DNA of 64,000 bases from CAYMOV01 sp964392085 (GTDB taxonomy: Bacteria; Oederibacteriota; Muellerivitia; Muellerivitales; Muellerivitaceae). The first letter of the stretch is position 1. Each line of letters opens with the position of its first letter. The position numbers were made by a program, and so were the translations under genes. The notes below the pieces were generated by a model. That model was not told the origin of the DNA. It worked only from the letters and a program-made list of their open reading frames with translations, and ran no database searches. Of the stretch, positions 52,269 to 60,562 are shown one piece after another. The DNA lies in NCBI GenBank assembly GCA_964392085.1, contig CAYMOV010000002.1, positions 31,692-95,691 of the forward strand, given 5' to 3'.

Positions 52269-54260
52269 TCACGGCTGGGTTTGGGTCGCTTTCGCCAACA
52301 GATCCAGGTACCCGCGCACGACCGGGTTCCCGGGTTGGAGGCGGTCGGCTTGATGGAGGAAATAAGCGCATTCCCGGTAGCGGTGCATTTTGCCGTACTG
52401 GACCCCCAAATTCAAATAGGGCGTGAAATCGTCCGGGTGGGTCTCCAAGGCGTGGTTCAGGCATGCCAGGCTCGCGTCATCCTCTCCTTCCATCCGTCCG
52501 TAATAGGCGGAGGCGTTGATGAGGGTATGGAGGCAATCGGGCCCTAAGGCCAAGGCCCGCTGGAGCTCCAGCCGGGCGGATGGCCCGTCGTCCCGGTCCA
52601 GGTCCCAGGCGGCCGCCATCAAGTGGATGTCCGAGATGGACTCCTGGGCCTCCGGATCCCTCTTTTCAGCCCAGGTGGGGTCGCGGTCCAAACCCAGGGG
52701 CTTTGGGGGCGGCGGCAGGCGTTGTTCCGAGGCCCGGTCGGACATGCGGTAGACCTGGCCCCAGGGACGGATGTGGAAGTCGCCGGAAACGATGCGTTCG
52801 TCCGGCAAAAACAGCTCACCCCCGCCTTCGTCGTACCACTTTTTCTCGAGGTCGGAGCGCCGGGCCCCAGGCCTGGCCGCCGCGAGGGCCCTTTTACCCT
52901 CCGGAAAGACCGTGGTTTCCCACTCCACGACCCGGAGGTCCGGGCGCAGGCCCTGGGCCAAGACGGCGTAGGCCAGGGGGAACACCTGGTTGTCCCCCGC
53001 GATCAGGACCGTGGATTTCCGGGGAAGCGGCTTGAGAAGGTCCAGGATTTCCCCCCAACAGGATTCGGACCGGTTGAGGTCCGACCATTTCCAGGCTGGG
53101 ACGGAGAGCATCAACGCGCCCAAAAGGACGAGGGCGGTGACTCGGCTGATTTTCAGGGCGGGACCCCATCGCCGCCATAGCAGGTCAAAGCCCTTTCCGG
53201 CGAGCAACGCGGAGGCGAGGTAGGTGGGAAGGAAATACCGGTAAAGGATGGGAAGGTCGGTCTCGTTCCCATAGGCGTAGAGGAGCGCGAAGTTGAACAG
53301 GACCACGGCGAGGAGCGCCCACAGCTTTGTCCGGTGGACGCGCCAGGCGGAGGCGGCCCCCGCGAGGGCCAGGACCCAGGCCAGCGGGTTCCACTCCCGG
53401 CTCCAGGCACCCGCGAGGACCTTCAAGAAAAGCCAAGATCCCATCAGGCCCCGTGAGAACTTCTTTTGGGCGTAGGGTTTTTGGCTCAGGTAACCCCAAA
53501 GGGCCCTGAAATGGTCCGGCTTTCCCCAGGCCTCGTTGGCCACGGGATGGGCCCGGAGGGGGATCCACAGGTAGAGGGAGAGACCCAAGGCCAACCCCGG
53601 CAAAATCCAAGTCCCGAACGGGCGGATCTCCTCCCTTTTTGCCCAAAGCAGGACAAGGGTGAAGAGCGCCCCACCCAGGAAAAGCATGTGGGTGCCGGCG
53701 GAGAGGCCGAGGACAAAACCGAACCCCAAAGCCCAGCGTTTATCCGGTTGGAACGACGTGGCCGCGACCAGGACCGCCGCGAGCAGGGCCAATTGGTACG
53801 GATAGACCCGGGCCATGGCCGAATGGAGCGTCAAGGTGGTGGAACCGGCCAGGACAAGTGTCGCGGCCAGGGCGGAGGCCTGCCCGAAAGTTTTCCGGGC
53901 CAAAGCATAGGCCAGGGCGAGGGAAAGGGCCCCGAAGGCGGAGGAGGCCAAGTTGACGTGAAAAGCGCCGAGCCGTCCTGGGAGGGTGGAAAGGAGAAGG
54001 AACAGCGGGAAGCCTGTGGGATGCGGCACGCCGCCGATCAGGATCGCCGTCAGCATATCCCCATTGTCCCCGAAATAAACCGAGGGGACCGCGTGGAAGG
54101 CGAACCAGCCGAAGGAAAGGAGGAAGATCAGGACGGGGGTCAACAAGGACAACTCCAGGGGAGAGGACCTGTTTCGAACCACGGGGTACACGGAGGTCAC
54201 GGAGGAACCTTTAAAAAGGATCGGCATTAGAATGAAAAACGGTCTCCGTGACCCCCGCAT
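52269..54260 (-). CDS. DUF2723-family membrane protein with TPR tail (second copy)
   Basis: Up to 663 residues. Same family and architecture as the gene at 17414: YFGDNGDMLTA and VPHPTGFPLFLLL near the N-terminus, about ten membrane helices to residue 400, a soluble segment with IAGDNQVFPLAYAV and VSGDFHIRPWGQVYRM, and TPRs at about 545-655. Sequence identity between the two is low, so they are old paralogues. The first 30 or so residues are encoded by a CACGGAGG-type intergenic repeat (54181-54270), so the real start is probably further in, near a TTG about 54140. Probable GT-C-like glycosyltransferase by family relation only. Confidence 0.72.
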   Translation of the reverse strand: MRGSRRPFFILMPILFKGSSVTSVYPVVRNRSSPLELSLLTPVLIFLLSFGWFAFHAVPSVYFGDNGDMLTAILIGGVPHPTGFPLFLLLSTLPGRLGAFHVNLASSAFGALSLALAYALARKTFGQASALAATLVLAGSTTLTLHSAMARVYPYQLALLAAVLVAATSFQPDKRWALGFGFVLGLSAGTHMLFLGGALFTLVLLWAKREEIRPFGTWILPGLALGLSLYLWIPLRAHPVANEAWGKPDHFRALWGYLSQKPYAQKKFSRGLMGSWLFLKVLAGAWSREWNPLAWVLALAGAASAWRVHRTKLWALLAVVLFNFALLYAYGNETDLPILYRYFLPTYLASALLAGKGFDLLWRRWGPALKISRVTALVLLGALMLSVPAWKWSDLNRSESCWGEILDLLKPLPRKSTVLIAGDNQVFPLAYAVLAQGLRPDLRVVEWETTVFPEGKRALAAARPGARRSDLEKKWYDEGGGELFLPDERIVSGDFHIRPWGQVYRMSDRASEQRLPPPPKPLGLDRDPTWAEKRDPEAQESISDIHLMAAAWDLDRDDGPSARLELQRALALGPDCLHTLINASAYYGRMEGEDDASLACLNHALETHPDDFTPYLNLGVQYGKMHRYRECAYFLHQADRLQPGNPVVRGYLDLLAKATQTQP

Positions 54261-54270
54261 TCTCCGTGGT
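54181..54270. repeat. CACGGAGG-type intergenic repeat pair
   Basis: ACACGGAGGTCACGGAGG at 54188-54205 and CTCCGTGACCCCCGCATTCT with CTCCGTGG at about 54245-54269 are inverted relatives. Similar units occur at 60494-60555 and, diverged, at 15395. Confidence 0.65.
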
Positions 54271-54287
54271 TAAAATGTCGGTTTTGT

Positions 54288-55850
54288 TCAGGCCTTGAGG
54301 CCGGTCACTTCGAAGACGGCGATCTTGTGGCTCTTGCCCTTCACCTGGACGGGGTCGAGCTTCTTGGTTTCCAGTTGGTCCCCGACCGCCGCGAGGACGG
54401 ACTCGGTGATGAGGATCTGGTTGCCGCCGCTCTCGCCCTCGACCCGGGCCGTGGTGTTGACCATGTCCCCGATGGCGGTGTAGTCCATGCGTTTCTCGCT
54501 GCCGATGTTGCCCACGATGCACTCGCCGGTATTGATGCCGTAACCCACCTGGATCTGGGGCTTCCCCTCCTGCGCCCACTTGGCGTTCAGGGTGACCAAC
54601 CGTTCCTTCATCTTGAGGGCGGCCTTCACGCACTTGAGGACCGGATCCTTCACGTCCAGGGGCGCGCCCCAAAGGGCCATGATGGCGTCCCCGATGAACT
54701 TGTCGATGGTCCCCTCGAACGAGAAGATCACCTCGCTCATGGCGCTGAAGTACTCGTTGAGGAGCGACACGATGGTCTCGGGGGTTTCTTTCTCGGCCAG
54801 GGGGGTGAAGCCGCGGATGTCCGAAAAGAGGACCGTGATGGGTTTCTTCTCGCCGCCCAAGGCCAGCACCCCGCCGCCCTTGGTGATGATGTCGTCCACC
54901 ACGTTGGGGGAAAGGTACCGTTGAAGGGTGGTCCGCAGGCGCTCCTCGCGCCGGACATTGTCGAAAAGCTTCGCGTTGGCGATGGCCACGGCCGACTGGT
55001 TGGCGAAGGCCGAGAGGAAGTACATGTCCTCCTCGGTGAAGGTGCTGGTGCCCTCGGCCTTGTCCACGTAGATCACGCCGATGATGTTGTCCTTCTCCCA
55101 GATCGGCACGCAGATGACCGAGGACAGGGGCAGGGCCTGGAGGCTCTCCCGGTTGGCGAAACGCGAGTCGTGGATGGCGTCCAGCACCAGGACGGGTACC
55201 CGCTCCCGCAGGACGGTGTCCACGATGCCTTGGCTGTAGGGGGCTTGGGACTCGGCGGCCGTCAAGGCGTGGGTGGCGACCGGCGAAAGCTTGCCCTCGC
55301 CGTCCTTCAGCAGGAGGAAACCCCGGTTGGCCTGCATGACCTTGATGGCCATGCCCATGACGATCCCCAGCAAGGTCTTGAGTTCCAGGACCGAATTGAC
55401 GATGTTGCCGACCTCGTAGAGGGTCAGGAGCTTCTTATGGGCCAGGTCCTCGACCTTGGGGGCCTTGGCATCCATGGTTTCCCGGGTCACCTCGACGGCG
55501 AACCGCATGCGGGTGTTGCCGACCGAGATGATGTCCTGGTTGCGGAGGGGCGACTCGGAGATCTTGGTGCCGTTGAGGAGGGTGCCGTTGGTGGACCCCA
55601 AGTCCTTCACGTTCACCCCGCCCATGCCCAGCATGATCTGGCAATGCTGGCGGGACACCAGGGGGTCGGAAAGGACCAGTTCGCAGGCGGAGGACCGGCC
55701 CACGACGGTGGTGGGCTTGGTGATGCGGAAAACCTGGCCTTGTTCCGGCCCGGCCAACAAGGTCAGGAGGATCTGGGGTTTTCCCCCTCCCCCCTTGGGC
55801 GGCGTCAGGACGATTCGGCTGGTTTTTCCCGGTTCAGCGGCCATGGACAC
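54288..55850 (-). CDS. FHA-GAF-class III adenylate cyclase
   Basis: 520 residues, cytosolic. FHA domain about 28-118 with GRSSACELVL, VSRQHC and STNGT, so it should bind phosphothreonine. GAF domain about 140-300 (ligand or redox sensing, unknown). Class III nucleotide cyclase about 335-515 with metal Asp344 (FSDIRGF) and Asp388 (FIGDAIMALW), adenine-selecting Lys384 and Asp456 (MDYTAIGD), and transition-state Asn465 and Arg469 (VNTTARVE). All catalytic residues are present, and the Lys/Asp pair predicts cAMP rather than cGMP. It sits 90 bp downstream of a Ser/Thr kinase gene on the same strand; the FHA domain is an obvious reader for that kinase. Confidence 0.92.
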   Translation of the reverse strand: MSMAAEPGKTSRIVLTPPKGGGGKPQILLTLLAGPEQGQVFRITKPTTVVGRSSACELVLSDPLVSRQHCQIMLGMGGVNVKDLGSTNGTLLNGTKISESPLRNQDIISVGNTRMRFAVEVTRETMDAKAPKVEDLAHKKLLTLYEVGNIVNSVLELKTLLGIVMGMAIKVMQANRGFLLLKDGEGKLSPVATHALTAAESQAPYSQGIVDTVLRERVPVLVLDAIHDSRFANRESLQALPLSSVICVPIWEKDNIIGVIYVDKAEGTSTFTEEDMYFLSAFANQSAVAIANAKLFDNVRREERLRTTLQRYLSPNVVDDIITKGGGVLALGGEKKPITVLFSDIRGFTPLAEKETPETIVSLLNEYFSAMSEVIFSFEGTIDKFIGDAIMALWGAPLDVKDPVLKCVKAALKMKERLVTLNAKWAQEGKPQIQVGYGINTGECIVGNIGSEKRMDYTAIGDMVNTTARVEGESGGNQILITESVLAAVGDQLETKKLDPVQVKGKSHKIAVFEVTGLKA

Positions 55851-55855
55851 TCCGA

Positions 55856-55937
55856 ATGCAATTGGGGATCAGGAATGCTGAATGGGGAATGCCTTTAAAG
55901 GAATCCCGCATTCCTCATTTCGAATTCCGCGTTGTTG
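55856..55937. repeat. GGGAATGC-type intergenic repeat between kinase and cyclase genes
   Basis: Short units GAATGCTGAATGGGGAATGC and CCCGCATTCCTCATTTCGAA form an inverted arrangement (GGAATGC/GCATTCC). Looks like one more family of dispersed intergenic repeats. Confidence 0.55.
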
Positions 55938-55940
55938 GTT

Positions 55941-57749
55941 TCATCCCTTTTTCAACTCGTAGACCACTACGTTGCAGTTGGCGATGTCGGTCAGGTAGAG
56001 GGAATTGTCCACATCGGTGCAGGTCCCCCAGTAGCGCGGGGCTGTCTTGTAGGATCCCGAGGGGGTCCCGAACTCGGTGACGTAGTATCCCTCCGGGTCG
56101 AACACCTGCACCCTCAGGTTGCGGTCGGTCACGAACAGGTTGCGCTTGGTGTCGGCCGCCACCCCCATCGGGTAGGCGAACTCACCCCGGCCCGTCCCCC
56201 GCTTGCCGAACTTGTTCTTGAAGACCCCCCGGGGGGTGAAGATCTGCACCCGGTAGTTCTTCTCATCCACGACCATGATCTGGCCGCTGTTGTCGGTGGC
56301 GATACCCGCCGGCGCGTTGAACTCGCCGAGCCGGGCCCCGTGGTTGCCGAACTTGTTCAGGACCTTCCCCGCCGGGTTGAAGACCCGGATCCGGTTGTTG
56401 CCCGAGTCGCAGACGTAGATGTTGTCGTTGCCGTCCAGGGCCACGCCCTGGGGGTGGGAGAAGCCCCCCATGCCGACCTCGATTTTACCAGACTCGGGGG
56501 AAGCGGGTTCCCCGAACTTGGTGAGCACCTGCCCTGATTTCCCGATGACCTGGACCGTGCAGAGCTTGGCGTCGAGCACCACCATGTTACCCGCCTGGTC
56601 CACGGCCAGGGAGACGGGCATCAGGAAGCAGACTTCCTTGGGATCGGGGGAATCCTTGCCGAACTTCCCCACCGAATAGAGGTACTTGCCCTCGGGGTCG
56701 AAGACCTGCACGTTGCATTTGAGCGCGTCGGCCACGTAGACCCGCCGCTGGGAGTCGACGGCTACCGCCATGGGCTGCATGAACTGTCCCTCGTCCTTGC
56801 CCCGGGTGCCCAGGACCCTCGCGGCGCGGTAGGAATAACCGCGGTACCGGAACTGGTTGATGTCGGGGACTTCCTTCACCTCGGGCTTCTTCTCGCCCTG
56901 GATCAGCGTGCCGGCGGATTGGGATTCCCCACTGGTCTTCTGGGTGACGGGCTTGTCCAGGAACTCGGCCGGGATGGCCTCCAACTCGGCCTTCATCTCC
57001 TGGGCCGACTGGTAGCGCTTGGCGGGCTCCTTTTGGAGGGCCTTGAGGATGATGTTTTCGAGCATGGGCGGGACGCTGGGGTTGATCTTGCGGGGCGGCA
57101 TGGGGTCGTCTTTGAGGATCTTATTCAGCAGGACCATGGCCACTTCATCGATGAAGGGCAGTTGGCCCGTGACCATCTCATAGAGTATGACGCCGACCGA
57201 GTAGATGTCCGAGGCTGGGACCGGGTGGCCCAACACCTGTTCCTTGGCCATGTAATAGAGGGTGCCGCCGATGCCGGGACCCTTGGTGGCCTGGGACATG
57301 GTGGCGGTTCCGAAATCGGTGATCTTGACCTTGCGGTCGCTCGTCAGGAGGATGTTGGCGGGCTTGAGGTCCCGGTGGATGACATTCTTCTCGTGGGCGT
57401 ATTGCACGGCGGATAGGATCTGGGAGACCAGGTCCACGACCTCGCGGAGCGTGAGGGTGGCGTCCACCATCAATTGCCCCAGGTTTTGCCCGTCCACATA
57501 CTCCATGACCATGAAGAAGATGTTCTCGGCCTTATCGACGGTCAGGATCTGGACGATATTGGGGTGGGCCAAGGAGGCGAGGAGTTTCGGTTCGGCGATC
57601 AGGCGGGTAAAATCTTCCTTTTGGTTGTGGGGGATCTTAAGGGCCACCTGTTTGCCCATCCAGGTATCCTCGGCCAGCCAGACGGTCCCGAAGGTGCCGC
57701 TTCCCTTTATTTCCAGGAGTTTGTATTTGTCGATGAAGCCCTGGAGCAT
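55941..57749 (-). CDS. Ser/Thr protein kinase with C-terminal NHL beta-propeller
   Basis: 602 residues. Hanks-type kinase about 8-265: GSGTFGTVW loop, Lys38 (VALKIP), Glu53, HRDLKPANIL (Asp127), DFG (Asp145). The APE motif is AKE (168-170). A short linker (265-305) leads to six NHL repeats (e.g. HPQGVALDGNDNIYVCDSGN, YPMGVAADTKRNLFVTD), a six-bladed propeller. Unlike mycobacterial PknD, no membrane helix separates kinase and propeller, so the whole protein should be cytosolic. It precedes the FHA-GAF-cyclase gene. What the propeller binds is unknown. Confidence 0.93.
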   Translation of the reverse strand: MLQGFIDKYKLLEIKGSGTFGTVWLAEDTWMGKQVALKIPHNQKEDFTRLIAEPKLLASLAHPNIVQILTVDKAENIFFMVMEYVDGQNLGQLMVDATLTLREVVDLVSQILSAVQYAHEKNVIHRDLKPANILLTSDRKVKITDFGTATMSQATKGPGIGGTLYYMAKEQVLGHPVPASDIYSVGVILYEMVTGQLPFIDEVAMVLLNKILKDDPMPPRKINPSVPPMLENIILKALQKEPAKRYQSAQEMKAELEAIPAEFLDKPVTQKTSGESQSAGTLIQGEKKPEVKEVPDINQFRYRGYSYRAARVLGTRGKDEGQFMQPMAVAVDSQRRVYVADALKCNVQVFDPEGKYLYSVGKFGKDSPDPKEVCFLMPVSLAVDQAGNMVVLDAKLCTVQVIGKSGQVLTKFGEPASPESGKIEVGMGGFSHPQGVALDGNDNIYVCDSGNNRIRVFNPAGKVLNKFGNHGARLGEFNAPAGIATDNSGQIMVVDEKNYRVQIFTPRGVFKNKFGKRGTGRGEFAYPMGVAADTKRNLFVTDRNLRVQVFDPEGYYVTEFGTPSGSYKTAPRYWGTCTDVDNSLYLTDIANCNVVVYELKKG

Positions 57750-57781
57750 GGTGGACCTTGGCGCGAGGTTTCAGAGGGGCC

Positions 57782-57811
57782 CGTATAACGTTACAACCCG
57801 AGGACGGACAA
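57782..57811 (-). promoter_or_regulatory. Possible promoter of the kinase/cyclase unit
   Basis: On the minus strand TTGTCC (57811-57806), 18-base spacer, TATACG (57787-57782), about 33 bases before the kinase ATG at 57749. Confidence 0.5.
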
Positions 57812-57887
57812 AAGCTGAAAAGGACAACCTTCCGCGCGGCATGGGTTGGGTTCTTATCTTATCAATTTGGCGGGTGGGCTGAAACCC

Positions 57888-58424
57888 TCATTTCCGGTGG
57901 GGATATTGGGCCAGCTCCTTATGGAGTAATCGGCGTTTTAAGGGGATCCCGCCGCCGAATCCCCCCAGCTTTCCGGAGGATTCAACCACCCGATGGCAGG
58001 GAACCAATAACGGCACGGGGTTGCGGTTCAGCGCTTGTCCGGCGGCACGACAACCCCTGGGGCTTCCAGCCCTGCGGGACGTCCAGGCGTAGGTGCGGGT
58101 TTCACCGACCGGGATCCGCGAGGTTGCCCTCAGGATCTTTCGTTGGAATTGCGTGAGGAACCAAAGGTCCAGCTTGGGGACCCGGTGCCGCTTTCCCGCC
58201 AAAACCTTGAGGGTTTCCCTGGCGAAGTCCGCCGGGACCTTGGCCTCGCTGGGGGGCGCTGGGTTGGGAGGTAGATAAGTAGCCAACTTTCGGAACGCCG
58301 AGTTTTTGGTGGCCTGGGGAAAGGTCAGGGCGCTGAGGCCCCTTGGGGTCCAGGCGGCCGCGCACCAACCCATGGGGGTCCGGAAGGCCCCTTGGCGGAG
58401 GAACGGGTGGGATGAGGGTTTCAT
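57888..58424 (-). CDS. ogt: Methylated-DNA--protein-cysteine methyltransferase
   Basis: Suicide repair protein removing alkyl groups from O6-alkylguanine. 178 residues from the ATG at 58424. The N-terminal domain is followed by the family core: TQFQRKILRATSRIPVGETRTYAW, GCRAAGQALNRNP (DNA-binding helix and Asn hinge) and the acceptor Cys in VPCHRVV, then GFGGG. The family RAVG(x)A is RAAGQA. Ten bases separate it from murJ upstream, so they share a transcript. Confidence 0.93.
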   Translation of the reverse strand: MKPSSHPFLRQGAFRTPMGWCAAAWTPRGLSALTFPQATKNSAFRKLATYLPPNPAPPSEAKVPADFARETLKVLAGKRHRVPKLDLWFLTQFQRKILRATSRIPVGETRTYAWTSRRAGSPRGCRAAGQALNRNPVPLLVPCHRVVESSGKLGGFGGGIPLKRRLLHKELAQYPHRK

Positions 58425-58434
58425 GTCCAGGTCC

Positions 58435-60075
58435 TCAGGCGGTTTTTCCGCGGGATCGGACCCAGGCCAGGCTCCGGCACTTGAATGACTTCGCCGCGAT
58501 GAAATAGACCCCCGCGCCCAAGGTGATCGGGAGGAAAACACGCCAGACCTTCATCCAGGGCAAGCTCCAGGGGTCCATCAGGGTCAAGGTGCCCCAGACC
58601 GCCAGGCCCATCACGACGGTGGCGGAGAGGATCCGAAGGACTTCCAAGCCGATGGCCCGGTATTCCAACCGGATGCCGTAGCGGTGGAGTCCCGTTTGGA
58701 GCATGGCGAAGTTCACGACGGCGGCCAGGCTGGTGGCGGCCGGAAGCGCCAGGAATCGCAGGTGCATATCATCGACATAACGGAAGGTCGAGAAGTTCAG
58801 GATGAAGTCCGCCGCCACGCTGGCGCTCGCGGAGATAAGGGGCCAACGGGACTTTCGGAGGGCGTAGAAGGGCGGGATCATGATCTTGTTGGAGGAAAAG
58901 AAGAACAGCCCGGCGACGTAAAGCATGGTGGCCTCGGTGACCCGGGCTGTCGAGCTTGGGTCGAAACGGCCGTGTTGGAAGGCCAGGACGGTGATGGGGG
59001 CCGCCGTCAGGATCAGCCCCAAGGTACAGGGCAGGGTGATGAAGGCGGCCGCCTCCAGGGCCCGGCTCAGGGTTTCCTGGAAGGCCCCGCGGTTCCCCTC
59101 GGCGGCGTGTCGCGACACCAATGGGAAGACCACGGTGGCGATGGAAACCCCGAAGACGCCGTAGGGAAGCTGCATGAGGCGGTTCCCGTAATACAGGCAG
59201 GACAGGTCGCCATTGGGCAGGTACGAGGCGAAGAATTGGTTGATGAGGATGTTGAACTGCATGGCGGATTGGCTGAGGATCGCCGGGGCCATCAGGGAAA
59301 TCATTTCGAAGACCCCCGGGTGGGTCGGGGGCCAATGCCATTTGAAGGACCAGCCCAGGTTCCGGAGGGCGGGAATCTGGACGGCCCATTGGAGGGCCAT
59401 GCCCAGGGTGGTGGCGCCCGCCCAAAGGGACATGTTTCGGAGCTCGCCCTGGACATCCACGGCGGCGTGGAAATACCTGAGGTAAAGGCCGGCCGCGATG
59501 AGGGTGAGGTTCATGGCCACAGGGGCGAAAGCCGGCACCGCGAACTTGTTTTGGGCGTTGAGGCAGCCCATCCAGAGGGCCGCGAGGGACACGAACATCA
59601 GGACTGGAAAGAGGATCCGGGTCAGGTGGACCGTCAGGGCGAACTTGTCGGGCTGGTCCAGGAAACCCCGGGCGATGACCGACACCACCGCGGGGGCGAA
59701 CAGGATTCCCAGGCCCACGAGGATGCCCACCACCAGCAGGAGCAGGTTGAGGACTTGGGTCATCAGGTCCCAAGCCTCCTCGCTCCCCCCCTTTTTGAGG
59801 GCCGTCGAGAAGGTGGGGACAAAAGCCGAGGAGAGGGCCCCTTCGGCGAAAAGGTCCCGGAGCATGCTGGGGATGCGGATGGCCATGAAATAGGAGTCCG
59901 AGACCCAGCCGGCCCCGAACAGGGCCCCATTGATCGAATCCCGGACGAAGCCGGTGATCCGGCTGACCGAGGTGGCCAGGGAGACGGTCCGAAAATGCCT
60001 CCCCAGCTGGTTTCCGGGGTCAGAGGGGCGTTCGGCTAATTTGTCGGTTTCCTGGGTCATCCTTGACAGTGCCAT
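58435..60075 (-). CDS. murJ: Lipid II flippase MurJ (MviN family)
   Basis: Flips the peptidoglycan precursor lipid II across the inner membrane. 546 residues with 14 predicted helices. Family marks include SLATSVSRITGFVRD near the N-terminus, FAEGALSSAFVPTFS, the central PNGDLSCLYYGNRLMQLPYGVFGVSIATVVFP region (quoted in parts: YGNRLMQLPYGVFGVS) and conserved Arg residues in the first helices. The N-terminal 28 residues are an extra hydrophilic extension. The promoter of rpsT overlaps its 5' end on the other strand. Confidence 0.95.
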   Translation of the reverse strand: MALSRMTQETDKLAERPSDPGNQLGRHFRTVSLATSVSRITGFVRDSINGALFGAGWVSDSYFMAIRIPSMLRDLFAEGALSSAFVPTFSTALKKGGSEEAWDLMTQVLNLLLLVVGILVGLGILFAPAVVSVIARGFLDQPDKFALTVHLTRILFPVLMFVSLAALWMGCLNAQNKFAVPAFAPVAMNLTLIAAGLYLRYFHAAVDVQGELRNMSLWAGATTLGMALQWAVQIPALRNLGWSFKWHWPPTHPGVFEMISLMAPAILSQSAMQFNILINQFFASYLPNGDLSCLYYGNRLMQLPYGVFGVSIATVVFPLVSRHAAEGNRGAFQETLSRALEAAAFITLPCTLGLILTAAPITVLAFQHGRFDPSSTARVTEATMLYVAGLFFFSSNKIMIPPFYALRKSRWPLISASASVAADFILNFSTFRYVDDMHLRFLALPAATSLAAVVNFAMLQTGLHRYGIRLEYRAIGLEVLRILSATVVMGLAVWGTLTLMDPWSLPWMKVWRVFLPITLGAGVYFIAAKSFKCRSLAWVRSRGKTA

Positions 60076-60091
60076 CCCCTTCTTTTACGAT
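60063..60091 (+). promoter_or_regulatory. Strong sigma-70-type promoter of rpsT
   Basis: Perfect TTGACA (60063-60068), 17-base spacer, TACGAT (60086-60091). Transcription would start near 60098, leaving a leader of about 69 bases before rpsT. Confidence 0.85.
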
Positions 60092-60166
60092 ACCCCGGCT
60101 TTGAGGAACGCGCCTGGGCCGTTTGAGGCGCCCAACCCCCCCACCGATCCCGGAGGATAAGTCCGA

Positions 60167-60430
60167 ATGCCGATCATCAAGTCGTCCATGAAGGACGTGC
60201 GCCGCATCAAGACCCGCACGGCCCGCAATCGAGTCGAGAAGTCCCGAGTCCGCACCGCCATCAAGGCGGTCCGCAACGCGAAGACCGTCGAAGTCGGAAC
60301 GGCCAAGCTGAAGGAAGCCGTGAAGATCCTCGACAAGGCCTGGTCCCACGGCGTGATCAAGCGCAACACCGCTTCCCGCCACAAGTCCCGCTTGGCGGCC
60401 TTCGTGGCCAAGCTCGGCAAGACCGCTTAA
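60167..60430 (+). CDS. rpsT: 30S ribosomal protein S20
   Basis: Small basic 16S rRNA-binding protein, 87 residues, helical throughout. IKSSMKDVRRIKTRTARNR at the N-terminus and the IKRNTASRHKSRLAAFVAKL C-terminal block are the family signature. Divergent from murJ, with its own strong promoter and a strong terminator after the stop. GGAGG nine bases before the ATG (CCCGGAGGATAAGTCCGAATG in two parts: CCCGGAGG then ATAAGTCCGA). Confidence 0.97.
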   Translation: MPIIKSSMKDVRRIKTRTARNRVEKSRVRTAIKAVRNAKTVEVGTAKLKEAVKILDKAWSHGVIKRNTASRHKSRLAAFVAKLGKTA

Positions 60431-60441
60431 GTTTTTCCCTT

Positions 60442-60476
60442 AAGGCCGCTTCCCCACCGGGAAGCGGCCTTTTTTT
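60442..60476 (+). terminator. Rho-independent terminator after rpsT
   Basis: AAGGCCGCTTCCC and GGGAAGCGGCCTT, 13-bp perfect stem, CACC loop, followed by TTTTT. Confidence 0.96.
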
Positions 60477-60493
60477 ATTACCGAAAGCGAATC

Positions 60494-60555
60494 CACCACA
60501 GAGACACAGAGGTTACTTTTTCGGTATTTGGCTGTGTCTTTGTGACCTTGTGGTG
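60494..60555. repeat. CACCACAGAGACACAG inverted repeat
   Basis: CACCACAGAGACACAG at the left and CTGTGTCTTTGTG...TTGTGGTG at the right form an imperfect long hairpin between rpsT and holA. Related to the CACGGAGG units near 54181. Confidence 0.7.
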
Positions 60556-60562
60556 AAGATCC

